From assembly GCA_022575985.1 (NCBI GenBank), contig JAKSXM010000137.1, positions 14,030,001 through 14,094,000 on the forward strand: DNA of 64,000 bases. Reading direction: 5' to 3'. Source of the stretch: Anagrus nilaparvatae (taxonomy: Eukaryota; Arthropoda; Insecta; Hymenoptera; Mymaridae). How positions within the stretch are numbered: the stretch's first letter is position 1; every line of letters begins with the position of its first letter. Position numbers and translations under genes: made by a program. Positions 1 through 12,400 of this stretch are shown in pieces. The notes beneath the pieces were generated by a model that worked only from the letters and a program-made list of their open reading frames with translations, had not been told where the DNA came from and ran no database searches.

Positions 1-43
1 CACACACACACACCTACACACACACACACACACACACACACAC
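1..43. repeat. CA microsatellite at window edge
   Basis: A nearly pure (CA)n run with one interruption (CCTACA near position 13). It continues past the left edge, so its full length is unknown. Confidence 0.9.
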
Positions 44-248
44 TCATATAGAATTTTTTAAAAACCGGTTTTTTAGCTTCCTGAGGTCTCAAAACGTGCT
101 TATATGCCAAAAAATCAAAAACCAAAATTTGACCCATCACAATGGTTCCTCATTGAGGAACCAAAAAGCTTAGAAAATATTGAGAATAAAGATTTCTGTA
201 AAGTTACATTAAAAATATTATTTTTGGGGTAAGAATTATAATCTATAC

Positions 249-463
249 GCGCCAGCCATACTAATCACACCCAAATATTAAAAAATTAAATTTCTTTTTC
301 CGAGGATAAAAATAGGTGGTATTTATGTTTTTCTTAATAACAAAAAAATTGACTACAAAATTCGCAAAACGGACCCCGGATTTTTGTTCAGCGATTTTCA
401 CCACCGGTTTTTATCCTCTGAAAAAGAAATTTAATTTTTGGGCGTGATTAGTATGACTGGCGC
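249..463. mobile_element. Short inverted-repeat (MITE-like) element
   Basis: The left end begins GCGCCAGCCATACTAATCAC and the right end is its near-perfect reverse complement (GTGATTAGTATGACTGGCGC). The arms are about 75 bases, continuing through an A/T-rich stretch with TTTCTTTTTC and GAGGATAAAAA, around a spacer of about 65 bases. There is no coding potential. I could not define a clear target duplication. The end motif is also seen in the element at 61012-61328, so this is probably a non-autonomous DNA transposon family. Confidence 0.65.
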
Positions 464-872
464 CTGTATTATTACTAAAAAAACTTGGTCTCTATATTGA
501 TAGATTTCCGAGAAATTTCAATCTCCAACTTTTATGCATTAATAAGTGAGTTTGGTCACAAAAAAATCTTTTCTGGTACAAAACTCTTACCATGCAAAAG
601 CCCCATTGATTACCTATTCAAGAATAAAAATATGAGCTTTATCTCGGCAAGTTTAATATAATAAAGAGCGAATTGTAATAAAAATAGTTATTCACTTATT
701 ACAAATTATGATCAGCAGCCTGGTATAAGTCAAGTCCTATGCATAGTCCAATGTACTATTTTGTCATCGTTCAATAAATATTTTATAATCAAAAGTTAAT
801 ATATTGATTCTCAGAGAGCAGGAATAATATATTCAATAATAAATTATAACTAGCTTAATGTTAAGCAAGGAA
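464..872. other. Intergenic, AT-rich, nothing recognised
   Basis: There is no open frame of note, no RNA gene and no obvious repeat. This spacer lies between two inverted-repeat elements. Confidence 0.5.
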
Positions 873-880
873 CAAAATCA

Positions 881-1574
881 GGAAGATATAGTATACCCCA
901 CCGGAAAATTACTCCATTTTAGAATTAACCATATAAGTTTTGACACAAGCTTTCGCCACAATTTTTTTGACCTCGTCTTGCTTTGACACGAAATATAAAA
1001 ATTATAATCAAGGTTTGACACAAAATATTTTGACCAGAAAGATTTTTAACACAAAAATTTTTGTTATGGATTTTCGCACCAATAAAATTACCACCAGTAT
1101 CTTTGCCACAAGAAAATTGCATACAAAGTAAATTGTAAAATTTTTTTAACATTCGAGAATATTTGACACTTAAATTTTTGACACCAATAAATCTTCAAAA
1201 TTTATTTTAACCACGTACTATTTTAATGTGTTATTCTTGGTGATCAAAATGAATTCAAAAGATTTATTGGTGTCAAAAATTTATGTGTTAATTATTGTTG
1301 TATGAAGAAAAAACTTTATATTTTAATTTGTATGCAGTTTTCTTGTGGCGAAGATTACTGGTAGTCATATTATTGGTATGAAAATCAATAATAAAAATAT
1401 TCGTGTGAAAGTTATTTTTGGTCAAAATATTTTGTGTCAAACCTTGATTATAATTTTTATAGTTCTTGTCAAAGCAAAACGATTTCAAAAAATTTGTGGC
1501 GAAACCATATGTCAAAAGTTAAATGGTTAATTCTAAAATGGAGTAATTTTCCGGTGGGGTATACTATATCTTCC
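881..1574. mobile_element. Foldback DNA transposon derivative with 8-bp target duplication
   Basis: The ends are GGAAGATATAGTATACCCCA on the left and its exact reverse complement on the right. The whole 694-bp unit is an imperfect palindrome: arms of about 250 bases (881-1130 and 1325-1574) plus an inner pair around 1178-1200 and 1256-1280 (TTTATTGGTGTCAAAAATTT). It is flanked by a perfect direct repeat CAAAATCA (873-880 and 1575-1582), the expected target-site duplication. Short open frames in both arms are mirror images of each other and are not genes. Eight-base duplications are known for hAT, P and Merlin families; the GG end would suit Merlin better than hAT, but family assignment is open. 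No transposase is present, so it is non-autonomous. Confidence 0.85.
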
Positions 1575-1582
1575 CAAAATCA

Positions 1583-1985
1583 AAGGTTTTAATTTTTTTT
1601 TTAATCAAAAACTTTTTTTCTTTGTTTAACAAATAGCTATTTTTTAAAAATTAGTTATGTATGTATTAAAATATAATCTGAAAATTCAAAAAAAAGATAA
1701 ATAAAAGTAAAGTAAACAAACAGTAATAATAGTAAATTAAAATAAATGATCTAGAAGTTTAAAATTCGCGGTATTCTAATTTCGCAGTTCTGTTGTTCAA
1801 CATTCATCACTGTTCGATTCCACGTTTCTTTATATCAAATATTTTGTAAAGAAGTGCGGTAAGTATACAGAGCTGAATTAATAAACAAAACGGTTATCCT
1901 AATAAGTAATATAAAAGTTTCTAATAAAATAAGTATTTAATTATATATTTCTGAATTACTATAAATTATAAAATATCTATTAAAA
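1583..1985. promoter_or_regulatory. Upstream region and probable 5' UTR of the VHS-like gene
   Basis: This AT-rich spacer contains a less AT-biased patch around 1770-1860. A GTAAG-type donor at the end of that patch (1859-1863) could end a non-coding first exon. No TATA box was convincingly placed. Confidence 0.3.
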
Positions 1986-3614
1986 ATGTCGTCTGAATTT
2001 GTAAAGAAATTTTGGGATCTATTTGGTAAGATTTTCAATACGTATAATAATTTATAAAATCTAAACAAAAATTCTTATAATAATTTTATCAAATATTTAC
2101 AGAAAATGTAACCAGATCTGATCAGCTGGAGCAAAACCAAAGTTTTGTTGTAAAAATAATTAATAGCATTAACAACAATGAGGTCAAGTAAGTATAAGTA
2201 TTTTCTTTTTTGTTTTTTTTTTTTTTTTAATATTGAAAAAGCTTTTCTGTATTTATTATTGAATATATTAACTCCATATAATTTACATCTTAATTTGGAT
2301 AAATATGTTTGTTTCTATAAAAATTTTATACTGTCTATATGTAGTAATAATACACCTTTATTATGAGTCATTTTGAGCAATGTTATAGTGTATTTGATAT
2401 TGAAATAATATATATATGCTACTAAACATAGCTATAATAACAAAAATTTATTTTGCCAAATACAAATTAGGTTTGATTATTGTTTAACTATTGCAGGTAA
2501 TGATGCCATTTAGTTATTAATAAATTTTAAATTGTTTTCTATAATTCAATTTTATGCATTACACTTTTAAACGAGTAAAATCTAACACTGTAAATACAAA
2601 TAATTATTATTATCTTTTGATAAAAGAAATATTTTTATTGTTATTTCACTTGATCCAGATATTGTCTATTTTTTATTTAATCCAAAGATTATAATCTCAA
2701 TTATTTATTTCTTTTCAGTCCAAAAGATGTTGTTTCAAAGGTATTTTATAAAATCAATAACAGTATCGATTTGCATTCCTGTTATTATTCATTAAAGGTG
2801 AATATTGAAATACTTATTCTTTTACTTTATATATATCAAACATTCTATATTTTATTCATAATTAATTTATTTGATTTACAGCTGCTAGAAACTATGGTAA
2901 AAAAATGTGGCTCAATTAAAAATATAGTTTCTGCCAATGATGATTTAATAGTCGCTTTAAAAAAAACTTCCAAAAGAGATGAAAAAATAAATGATTTATC
3001 AAAAAATATTCTACAAAATCTTCAAATTATGAATAATAATGAAAAGGTTTGTTAAATATTTTTTAAAAACAAATTGTAAGTTTGTAAACATTTTTTCAAA
3101 ATAATATGAAAATACTTACTAGCCAATGGAAAACTTTCAATCCATGTTAGCAGAGGTAATGAAGTTAAAAAAAGAAGAATACTATAAAAATAAAAATTCA
3201 CTAAAAGAAAGTGAATTTGATTATAAGTAAGTAAATTAGCTAAAAACACTCGGACACTTTTTCATGAAATTTTATTTTTCATTTTGGTTATATAGTAAAG
3301 TTCAAGCCCAGGTCCAAGTTCAAAGTCACTTGTCGTCAGAAAAATCAAAGGTTAAACTAATTTAAATTAAAAACTTGTGTTATTTGGTACTTTATAAACA
3401 TAAATATTAATTATCTTGCAACTTTATTTTAATTATAGTCATTACCTAAAGAGCTTCTAAAAGTCAAAAAAGAAAGACTAAATGTAACGGGTCAATTAAC
3501 AGAATTAAGAAAACAAATAAGTAACGAATATTCAGCAAATAATTGTACCCAAGAATTGCAAAGATGTAAGAGAAATTGTTCTGAATGCCATGCTAGGTAT
3601 AATAAACAGTTACA

Positions 3615-3673
<59 letters not shown>

Positions 3674-3877
3674 GTTGAAATAATCTATATGTAAAGTTTC
3701 AACACATTTTATTTTTCCAGAAATGAAATTTCAAATAAGGCAAAGGAGGAAGTTAAAATAGAACATCAAATACCGAAAGAATTAAGAAAAATAAAAGAAT
3801 TGAGAAAAAATGTAAAATCAGATATTATAAAATTAAGGGAGGAGAAACAAAACTTTTATTATTCAAGTAAAAAATGA
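1986..3877 (+). CDS. VHS-like domain plus coiled-coil protein (unnamed)
   Basis: There are eight exons: 1986-2025, 2103-2187, 2719-2797, 2882-3046, 3123-3226, 3296-3350, 3439-3596, 3721-3877, giving about 280 residues with all phases consistent and GT-AG borders. Residues about 10-90 follow the VHS/ENTH pattern: a NPKDVV...KI segment, then H...YSLKLLETMVKKCG, matching the LExxVKNCG signature that Hrs also shows elsewhere in this window. The rest is Lys/Glu-rich and predicted coiled coil, with a Cys cluster (C..C...C..C) near the end of exon 7. VHS domains usually sit at the N terminus of endosomal sorting proteins (TOM1, GGA, Hrs, STAM). No FYVE, UIM or clathrin box is seen here, so a sorting role is inference. 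The VHS part seems shorter than the usual ~140 residues. The start is the first ATG in an AAAA context. Confidence 0.7.
3620..3672 (+). repeat. Poly(A) tract of about 53 bases in an intron
   Basis: This is an uninterrupted adenine run in the last intron of the VHS-like gene, directly upstream of its acceptor. It may be a microsatellite or the tail of a degenerate retroposed sequence; no target duplication was identified. Confidence 0.85.
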
Positions 3878-4715
3878 ATTATCTTTATAAATAACTTTTA
3901 AAGTTATTATATTTTAGTTGATAATAATGATATAGTTAATTATTAATTTGGTAAATTTAAGATCTTAAACTTTTGTACTTGAGTGCATTGTAGAAGTATA
4001 AACTTATTTTTTTTTTTTGCATGAATTTTGTAAAACAATATTTTTATTTATTAGTATAAAAAGTGATTGCTGGTTTTTTGTTTAGATCATAAATAAAAAC
4101 AAAAAAATGTTTACAATTTTTCTTATGTAACTACTATTATTAACAAATATAAATATATATAATCATATTTTGTCTAAATTATTCATTTCAGCTTGATTTC
4201 TAAAATGTTAAACTTTATTGTTAGTAAAACAAATTTTAATTTTTTTTTCATATTTTAAAAACTTGATCAATCAAAAAAATAATTAAGAATATACTAATAT
4301 TATGTAAAGATAACGATCTAAATTTTTATATTTCAAAGATTTTAATAAAATAAAAAAAATTTGTTAATGAAAATCTAGTTAATTAATAAATTAAAAATGT
4401 TATTATGAACAGATTTAAAACAAAATGTTTACAAATACCACTTTTGATTTACATACATTTGCCTGTAATCATTTAGAATAAAAATTATGTTAAAAATTAA
4501 TTCTCTGATAAAAATAATTTTCAAATTTTGCTCAAAAATATTAGCATGCTCTTGTGCTCCATCTATATATTCCATTTCCATGTGCACTGCAAAAATAACA
4601 AATATAAATATAACCTCTACAATATTTAATTTTTATCTATTGTATTTTACAAAATTAATTTGTTTGTTCAAATAATAGTTTTTATAATTTTATGTATGTA
4701 CATATAGAATAAAAA
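3878..4715. other. Intergenic spacer, 3' UTR of VHS-like gene
   Basis: This AT-rich DNA between two tandem genes has no supported coding frame; a 62-codon frame at 4487-4675 is AT-driven. It presumably contains the 3' UTR of the upstream gene and the promoter of the Csl4 gene. Confidence 0.5.
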
Positions 4716-5616
4716 ATGGGTAGTGATAAACCTATAATATGCATACCAGGTATTTAACTTATATTGGTATTAAAAATAAAAATCTAATCTACAAGAGAAA
4801 ATAAATAAATTTATTTAAAATAACAATAAATATTAACATTAACAATATATTTCCGCAAATTATCAGGTGATAGATTATGTGCCTCAGATAAAACAAATAT
4901 TCCTGGCCATGGAACTTATGAACAGCTCGGATACATATATTCAAAATTTGCAGGGATCGTCAAAGTTAATAAAACTGAAAATGTAAATTTTATCTGTTTT
5001 TTTCCTAAGCAAATGAATAAATAAAATATTAATTTTTAGACAAACACAATTGAAGTACATGGTATGACGGATCAAAGTATTGTACCAGCACCTGGGGACA
5101 TAGTTACAGCCATGGTTACAATTGTTAATCAGCGTTTATGTAAATGTATTATAAAATGTATAGGTGATATAGTATTAAGTAGACCTTACAGAGGTGTAGT
5201 TAGAAAAGAAGATGTGAGAGCTACAGAAAAAGATAGAATTGAAATGTACAAATCTTTTCGACCTGGTGATATTATACTTGCAAGAGTTGTATCCTTGAAA
5301 AACTATATAAATAAGTTAATTTTTGTTTAAATAAATTTTGTTATTCCTTATTAAAAATTTATAGTTACCTATGACGGAAGCACATAATTACCAATTAAGT
5401 ACAGCTGAAAATGAATTAGGAGTTGTTATTGCACATAGTGATGAGGGTAAATTAATAGTATGTTTAAGATAATGAAAAGATTGAACTTTATTATTTTTTT
5501 TAGGTGTATCAATGATACCAATTAGTTGGACAGAAATGCAATGCCCAAAAACTTTACAAAAAGAATTTAGAAAGGTAGCAAAAGTTGTTCCAGAAGAAAT
5601 AGCAATTGCAGATTAG
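4716..5616 (+). CDS. EXOSC1: Exosome complex component CSL4 (EXOSC1)
   Basis: There are five exons: 4716-4749, 4867-4982, 5040-5288, 5365-5446, 5504-5616, giving 197 residues, close to the human length of about 195. It is one of the three S1-domain cap subunits of the RNA exosome, the 3'-5' RNA degradation and processing machine of nucleus and cytoplasm. Visible hallmarks are the N-terminal CIPGDRLC, the S1 core with VPAPGDIVTAMV and IGDIVLSRPYRGVVRKEDVR, the LSTAENELGVVIAHS segment, and the C-terminal MIPISWTEMQCPKT with EFRKVAKV. The exon 3 donor was placed at GTT|gtatcc because the next exon then continues the family alignment without loss. An AATAAA at 5730-5735 is a likely poly(A) signal. 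Gene identity is secure. Confidence 0.95.
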
Positions 5617-6499
5617 TTTGTTATGTATTTTTGTGAAAAAAGATATATTTAAATTTAATTTTTTTTATATAACTATAATGAATTTATAGATATTTATAAA
5701 TAACAATGACATTTTATATATACTATTGAAATAAAATTATGTGTAAACAAGATATTTTATCCATAAAGTAAAAAAAACTTTTTTATAAAATTAATTATTT
5801 TACTTTTTTTTTTCATTAAAAATAGATATTTCTAAGCAGTTTTTTAACTTTATTATTATATTTACAATATGCTTTTAATGATTGAAAGAGACTTCGTTTT
5901 GTTAATTTATAACCACACTTAAAGATCATTTTTTAATAACGAAAATATTTATTATTTAAAACAGATCTTTAAATTTTGTGAATAAATACGTAAAATTAAT
6001 TTTGATTATTATATTAATTAAATATTTAATATCTAAATTAAGAATAAATATTTTTTTTTTTTAAATGATACCGCGTAATCATTATTCTCAATTCTCGAAC
6101 TAGAGAATCGATACATCGCAATAATCGAAGATAGCTTGTTGGTGTAGGTTAAGTGTGTATGAGTTCTCGCACACATATTTTTATATTATTGTGATCCTCT
6201 CTTGTTTTTCTCTCTTTACCCCTTTTTATAAGTGTTTTTTTGAATCAAATATTAATTGAAAACTAATTATTATTCTTAAAAAGGATTATTAAATTGTATT
6301 TCTTTTAATTTTGATATGAATAAATGTTTTTATAAATATTTTGTGGAAAGTGTTTATTATCCTTCTTTTATGGCATAGATTAACAACATAACTGTCGAAA
6401 TTAACAATATTTTGTTAAAATTTTTCATTTTTTATAGAATAATTAATAATTATATTTTTATATATTTAAAAATAATTTTTTTTTATTGTGTGGTGCACA
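5617..6499. promoter_or_regulatory. Intergenic: Csl4 3' UTR and OGA promoter/5' UTR
   Basis: A patch of higher GC and pyrimidine-rich sequence around 6065-6235 stands out from its surroundings and probably holds the OGA promoter or first non-coding sequence. No TATA box was confidently assigned. Confidence 0.35.
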
Positions 6500-9400
6500 A
6501 TGGTGGAGACAAATGGATCCGCTAATTTAAATACGAAAAATGGAAACTTTATTTGTGGCGTCGTCGAAGGTAAAAAAAAAATTATTTTACATGTTACAGA
6601 ATCAGTTATATGCTAATAAAATTTGTTATTTTTATGTATATATTAAAAATTAGAATAAATTTTTAATTTTTTAAATACTGCCTGATCTTAACTTGCATCA
6701 GAAAAATAAATTTTTGCTAAAACTAGTTAAAGTAAATTACCTCAGATAATATCAACTATTTTTATTATTTATGCCTCTATTAAAATACTAAAAATTATAA
6801 TTTGATTAGGTTTCTATGGCAGACCATGGACTACCGAGCAAAGGAAAGATTTATTCAGAAAGTAAGTTAGATTAAAAAGAAATTTATTTTAAGTATTTTT
6901 GAAAATCTTATTATGTTTATTGTAGACTAAAAAAATGGGGCATGGACTCCTATTTATATGCTCCAAAAGACGATTATAAACATAGAGCTTATTGGAGAGA
7001 TTTGTACACAGTTGAGGAAGCCGAACATTTAACAGGGTTAATCACTGCTGCTAGAGAATGTGGAATCACATTTTATTACGCTCTCTCTCCAGGTTTAGAC
7101 ATAACTTATTCCAGTGTTAAGGAAGTAACAGCTTTGAAAAGGAAATTAGAGCAAGTCAGTCAGTTTAGTTGTACAGCTTTTGCATTACTTTTTGATGACA
7201 TTGAGCCAGAAATGAGCGAAGCTGATAAGGAAGTATTTCAGTCTTTTGCTCATGCACAGGTATGCAGTACGATTTTTAAAATTAAAAATTTAACATTTTA
7301 ATTTTATTTTTATTTATTTTATATTTTTTAGGTTTCTGTAACTAACGATATATTTCAACATTTGGGTCAACCACGATTTTTGTTATGCCCAACTCAATAC
7401 TGTGCTACACGAGCAATGCCTAATGTTTCAGGTTCCGAGTACTTAAATACTTTAGGAAGTAAATTAGCTCAAGAAATAGATATTATGTGGACTGGACCAA
7501 AAGTTATTTCAAGATTATTAACTGTTGAATCTATTGAGGAAATAACTGAAGTTCTAAAAAGACCACCAGTTATATGGGATAATTTGCATGCAAATGATTA
7601 TGACCAAAAACGCGTTTTTCTTGGACCTTATTCTGGGCGAACACCAGATCTTATTCCAAAATTAAGAGGAGTCTTAACAAATCCTAATTGCGAGTATGGT
7701 GCAAATTTTATAGCTATCCATACTTTAGCACAATGGAGTAGATGTAGTATAGATGGAAAAAGAGATTTAAGCTTAAATGACACTGTATCTGCTGATATAA
7801 AATTGGAGACTGAAATAGAAGAAGGTGTATTTGGGGAAGATGTACCATCTACTCTTTCACCAAATACTTATCATCCATGCAGGGCATTAAAGATTGCTAT
7901 AAATGAGTGGTTGCCTGAATTTAGTAAGAAAAAAAATGCATTTGGTATAATAACAAAACCACAGCCTGTTGTGGCTCCAACAATACCAATTCCTATAATT
8001 CCATCAATCAATACATGCATGAGTTTAACAACAGCTACTACTACTACTACTAGTGCAACGGCAAATGCTTCCGCAGCACCAGTTTCTTGTTCAGTTTTAT
8101 CAGGAAATCATTCTAATCATCTTCAAGCTTTAGCTGAAGTTTGTTCTACAGTAGTGGGTAATGATGAATACATTCAGCCTCCTTCTGGTCCTGTTATGAA
8201 TTCTTTAGTCTCTGAAACAAAAGTTATTACTGAACCAATATTACCAAATGTTGCACCTACAAGTGAAAGTGATCTTAATTTAATAACTCCAAATATAATA
8301 GAACCAATGGACTGTAATTTAACACCAACAACATCACCTGCACATTTACCAAAACCACCACCATCTGAAGATGAATTTATGGTTGAAAATATATCGGTAA
8401 TGTTCTTTGACTCAAATAAAATTAAATTTTTTTTTTTTTTTTTTTGTTAATTATTTTTTTAATTTTTACATACAAAGACTTGTAGTGGAGCATCTGGAAG
8501 CATGCAAGTTGAAGTTGACAATCCTTTAGTAGTAACAAATGGTACTCAAATGATTGTAGAGAATGAAGTAGAAAATAATGAAAACATTAATCATCAATCT
8601 TTAAATGATACACTTGAAAGTTCCACAAACAACAAAGATCCTGATAAAGAATTAACATACGCAGACTTATCTTTACTTTGTGACTTATTTTATTTACCAT
8701 TTGAACATGGAGGGCAAGGTATACAACTTTTACAAGAATTTAATTGGCTCAAAAGTAATGCACACATTGTAATGAAAAAAGGAAAAGGAGAGACCCAAAG
8801 TTCTAAAGCTGATGTAATTTGTGATTTATTTATTATTTATGAATAATTTCTAATTTCATCAGATCCAAATAATAATATTTTGCTGTATTTATAGGTTGAA
8901 GAATGGCATTCACGAGCAAGTAAAATGAATGACATGTGTAACGCTGTAAACAAACTTTTACAAAGATTAACATATTGCAATAATCGAGAATTACTTTATG
9001 ATTTATATTCGTACATATGGGAAATAAGAGGTGTAGTTTCATTATTAAACAGTTACGTCAAGTGGTTAGGTAAGTATTTTACTGTTTTTATTTAATCTTT
9101 TAAGAATTAAGTTATTTTATTATCTTTTAATTTTAAATTGTCATAATTTTTATCATTCATTGGAAAATTGATTATAATTTTAGTTAAATTTTTTTAAATA
9201 AAGCAAAATTTAATTTTAAATCTATAAAGAAAGTCCATTTAAATTTTAAAACGAATTTTCGTTCAATTTGAATTCAAATTTTTAATAAGTGTTTAAAATG
9301 TATGAAAAGTATGTAACAAGTTTTACATATATATGTTGCGCGCTGAGTATGCATGATGCTAAAAATTTTTTATTAATTGAGTGTTTTTCAGAAAAATTAT

Positions 9401-12400
9401 GAAACAAATCAACACAAGTAAGTATGTAACATTTGCTAGTAAGAATTTAAATCAAAATTCTGAAATATTTTTGGGTATCTTGAATGCAATTCAAAAATTA
9501 GCAAACAAAAAATAAAAATTATAAACTTATCTTAGTTTTTAAAAGTACAACTATATACATATTTTAAAATATTTAATTATTGTATATAAAAAATTAATTT
9601 TTAAAGTTTGCTTATTTTTATAAAAACATTTCTGCGCTTTAGAAGTGTTTTATTATACAGTTTAATTAAACTTTTTTTTAATCTTTTTTTTTTTTTTTTT
9701 TAATGCATAGCGCGAATGCTCAAAAGCACTGTGGCTAAAAAATTGTGTTGCAGCTCAAAAAAAAAAAAATGTTTATCAGCTGAATAACGAACATTTTATT
9801 TTTTGTAAATAATTCATCAAATTTATATTACGTAGGAATTTAAATATTTGATTGATAAGAATATTTTTGACTCAAAATAATTTTTTAAGCCATTTAATCA
9901 TATATGACTAAGTTAAAAAAAAAATCATAAACAGTGTTTTATCTAAGCATTTTCTAATAATAATAATAATGTTAATTTTAAATTTAAATAGACTTTCTTA
10001 GCTACCCGGTATGAATTTTAAAAATATATATTTTGAAGCTTTTTATTCTTGATTTTAATTATTTATTGTAAAAAATATTCAATTTTGAATGAAAAAAATC
10101 TAAATTTATGCTTAAAAAAACCGAAGAGGACCTTTTTGTAAAAATTTACTAATTATAGGTGTATTTTTTCTTGTTAATAGCATTTGGAAGATTCCCGGCA
10201 ACGATCACAACTTTTACCCAGGGCAGCTACACATGTATGCGTTTTACCTGTCTTTGAAATAAAATATTAAATCAAAATAAATCACTTAACTTTTAATTTT
10301 GAAAATAATTTTCTATTTTAAGTTGTTTTTTTTTTTTTTTTTTTTAATATACTTGATGATGAAAGAACGGTAGCCCTAAATTTCAGCCCAGTACAAGTAT
10401 AAAGAAAAATAAGCCATAAACATCTAAATCTAAATTAATCTAGAGTTCCAAGGTTGACCACTTAAAAATTTTAATATCGCAATTTTTTAGCCTCAAAAAT
10501 CTATAAAAAGAATCTTTGTCCTAATAAAACAAATTTAACATTTTTTTATTAAAAAAGTTCTGCCTGCCTTGCATATTGATCTGTTTGAAATATTTAGATG
10601 TTTTTACAGCTAAAGAATTTGAAAGAATTTAATTTTTATTGAAAACCCCATTGCTGCTCATAATCAAAACTCAAATAAACCATCCATTAATGAATTATAT
10701 GGAAACAATAAAATTCTAAAATCAAAAAATGCAAGAAAAGGCTTTTTATTTTTTTAACAATAAAAACGTTGAATTTAGTCAGTGCAACCCTCCTGAGTTT
10801 TTCTACACTTAATTTCATTTTAGTTTTACCCTATGCTTTTTTTAAAACATTTTACTCCACTTCCTTTACGACAAACCTTTCTTTCAACATGATCCATATG
10901 CTAAATTTAAAAGTATCATCATAGAATAAGTTTAAAATTATTAATCAAAAAAATAATTTTTTTTAAATTAAAAAATTTCTTAAGAAATTACTTTCAAAAT
11001 TAAAAGTAATTTATAAATAGTTTTAAAACTTTTTTATCAGTTAAAATATATATATATTTGTATAAAAAAGGTAAAAATTTAATTAAATTCTTGGTAAATG
11101 ATTTTTCTTAATATTAGATTTGGTGTCTGGATAAATCACTAAACAACATCTAAAAGCAACTCCTTTCAAAATTTATTAATTTATTTTACTTGTTTTCAGA
11201 CAAGAGTGCTTTTTTCCAGAGTTTATAAATATTTTGTTTCAGGCTTTTTTATTGTAAAGTTTTCCTTTTTCATTTAAATTAAATTACATATACAAGAACT
11301 TATAATTTATCGAGTAATTTATTTACAAACTATATAATCATAATTTATGCAAACAAATAGAAGATTTAAAGCATCAAAATTCAAATTTCTGCTACTTAAA
11401 ACTTTTCTTGATTTATTTATAAAACAAAATTCTAAGCACTTCAATATCTTTACTTGATTTTTTTAAGTAAAATATGGCGCGTAGCCCTTTTAGCTATTTT
11501 AATTATTAATTATTTATTTTTTGGGATTTAAGGGTTTTCGAATGGATGGAAAGAAACTTTTATGAGTGGAGATCAAGAGCCGTGGGTTTTCAGAGGTGGA
11601 TTAACTGCAGATTTACAGGTAATTAAAGCAATAATTTAAATATTGCGAGACGTTTGATATATAGTAACTGGGTATAAGCTATAATATTTGTATCACCTAT
11701 TTACCTGGTTATTTTATTTAGCGTCTTATTTATTCGATAGATTTCAATTTAAAATTCAATTAATTGCAGAGATTAATACCAGTTGATAGTGGTAATGATT
11801 TGTTTATTTACAAAGCACCTGAAGTTCCAAGCAGTAAAATTTATTCAATTCGTCCATATCTTCCTTGTGATGAAGAAGCTGTTGTTGGTGTTTGCAATCA
11901 AATACATGTATGCCATAGATCTATAATTGCAGACAGGTAACATAGATTTATAAAATTAAGTATAACTTTATTATTAATAAAGTATTTTTTTTTATTCTAT
12001 TTTTATTTATAGATTAATTGGAGGTTTTTTAACTTTGAGTCCAGAATTATGTATGGTAGTTGAAGATGAAAATGGTATAGTCGGTTACGCTTGTGCAGCT
12101 TTAAATGCTAAAGTATTCAATGAAAAATTGGCAATATCTTGGATAAGTGAAATGCAGTTAAAATATCCATTAGAAAGTATTAATAATGACTTGTTAGAAT
12201 CCGAAAAGGTTTGTTTCTTATACGGTTTATTTATAAAAAGCGTAAATTTTGATGCTAGCGTGACAAAAACACTAAGTCCTGGTAATGTCAGGTGCTATTA
12301 GCATATAATCACTCAGTATCTAAAGTTTTACGTTAATGGTTTACATAATATTTTTTTTTTTAATTCATTATAAATTGTTAATAATTGTAGGAAGCAATTC

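Noticed and set aside
925..1530. Four open frames of 61-75 codons on both strands
   Set aside because: They lie in the two arms of the foldback element and are mirror translations of each other (GQNILCQTLIIIF-type sequence in both), an effect of the inverted repeat.
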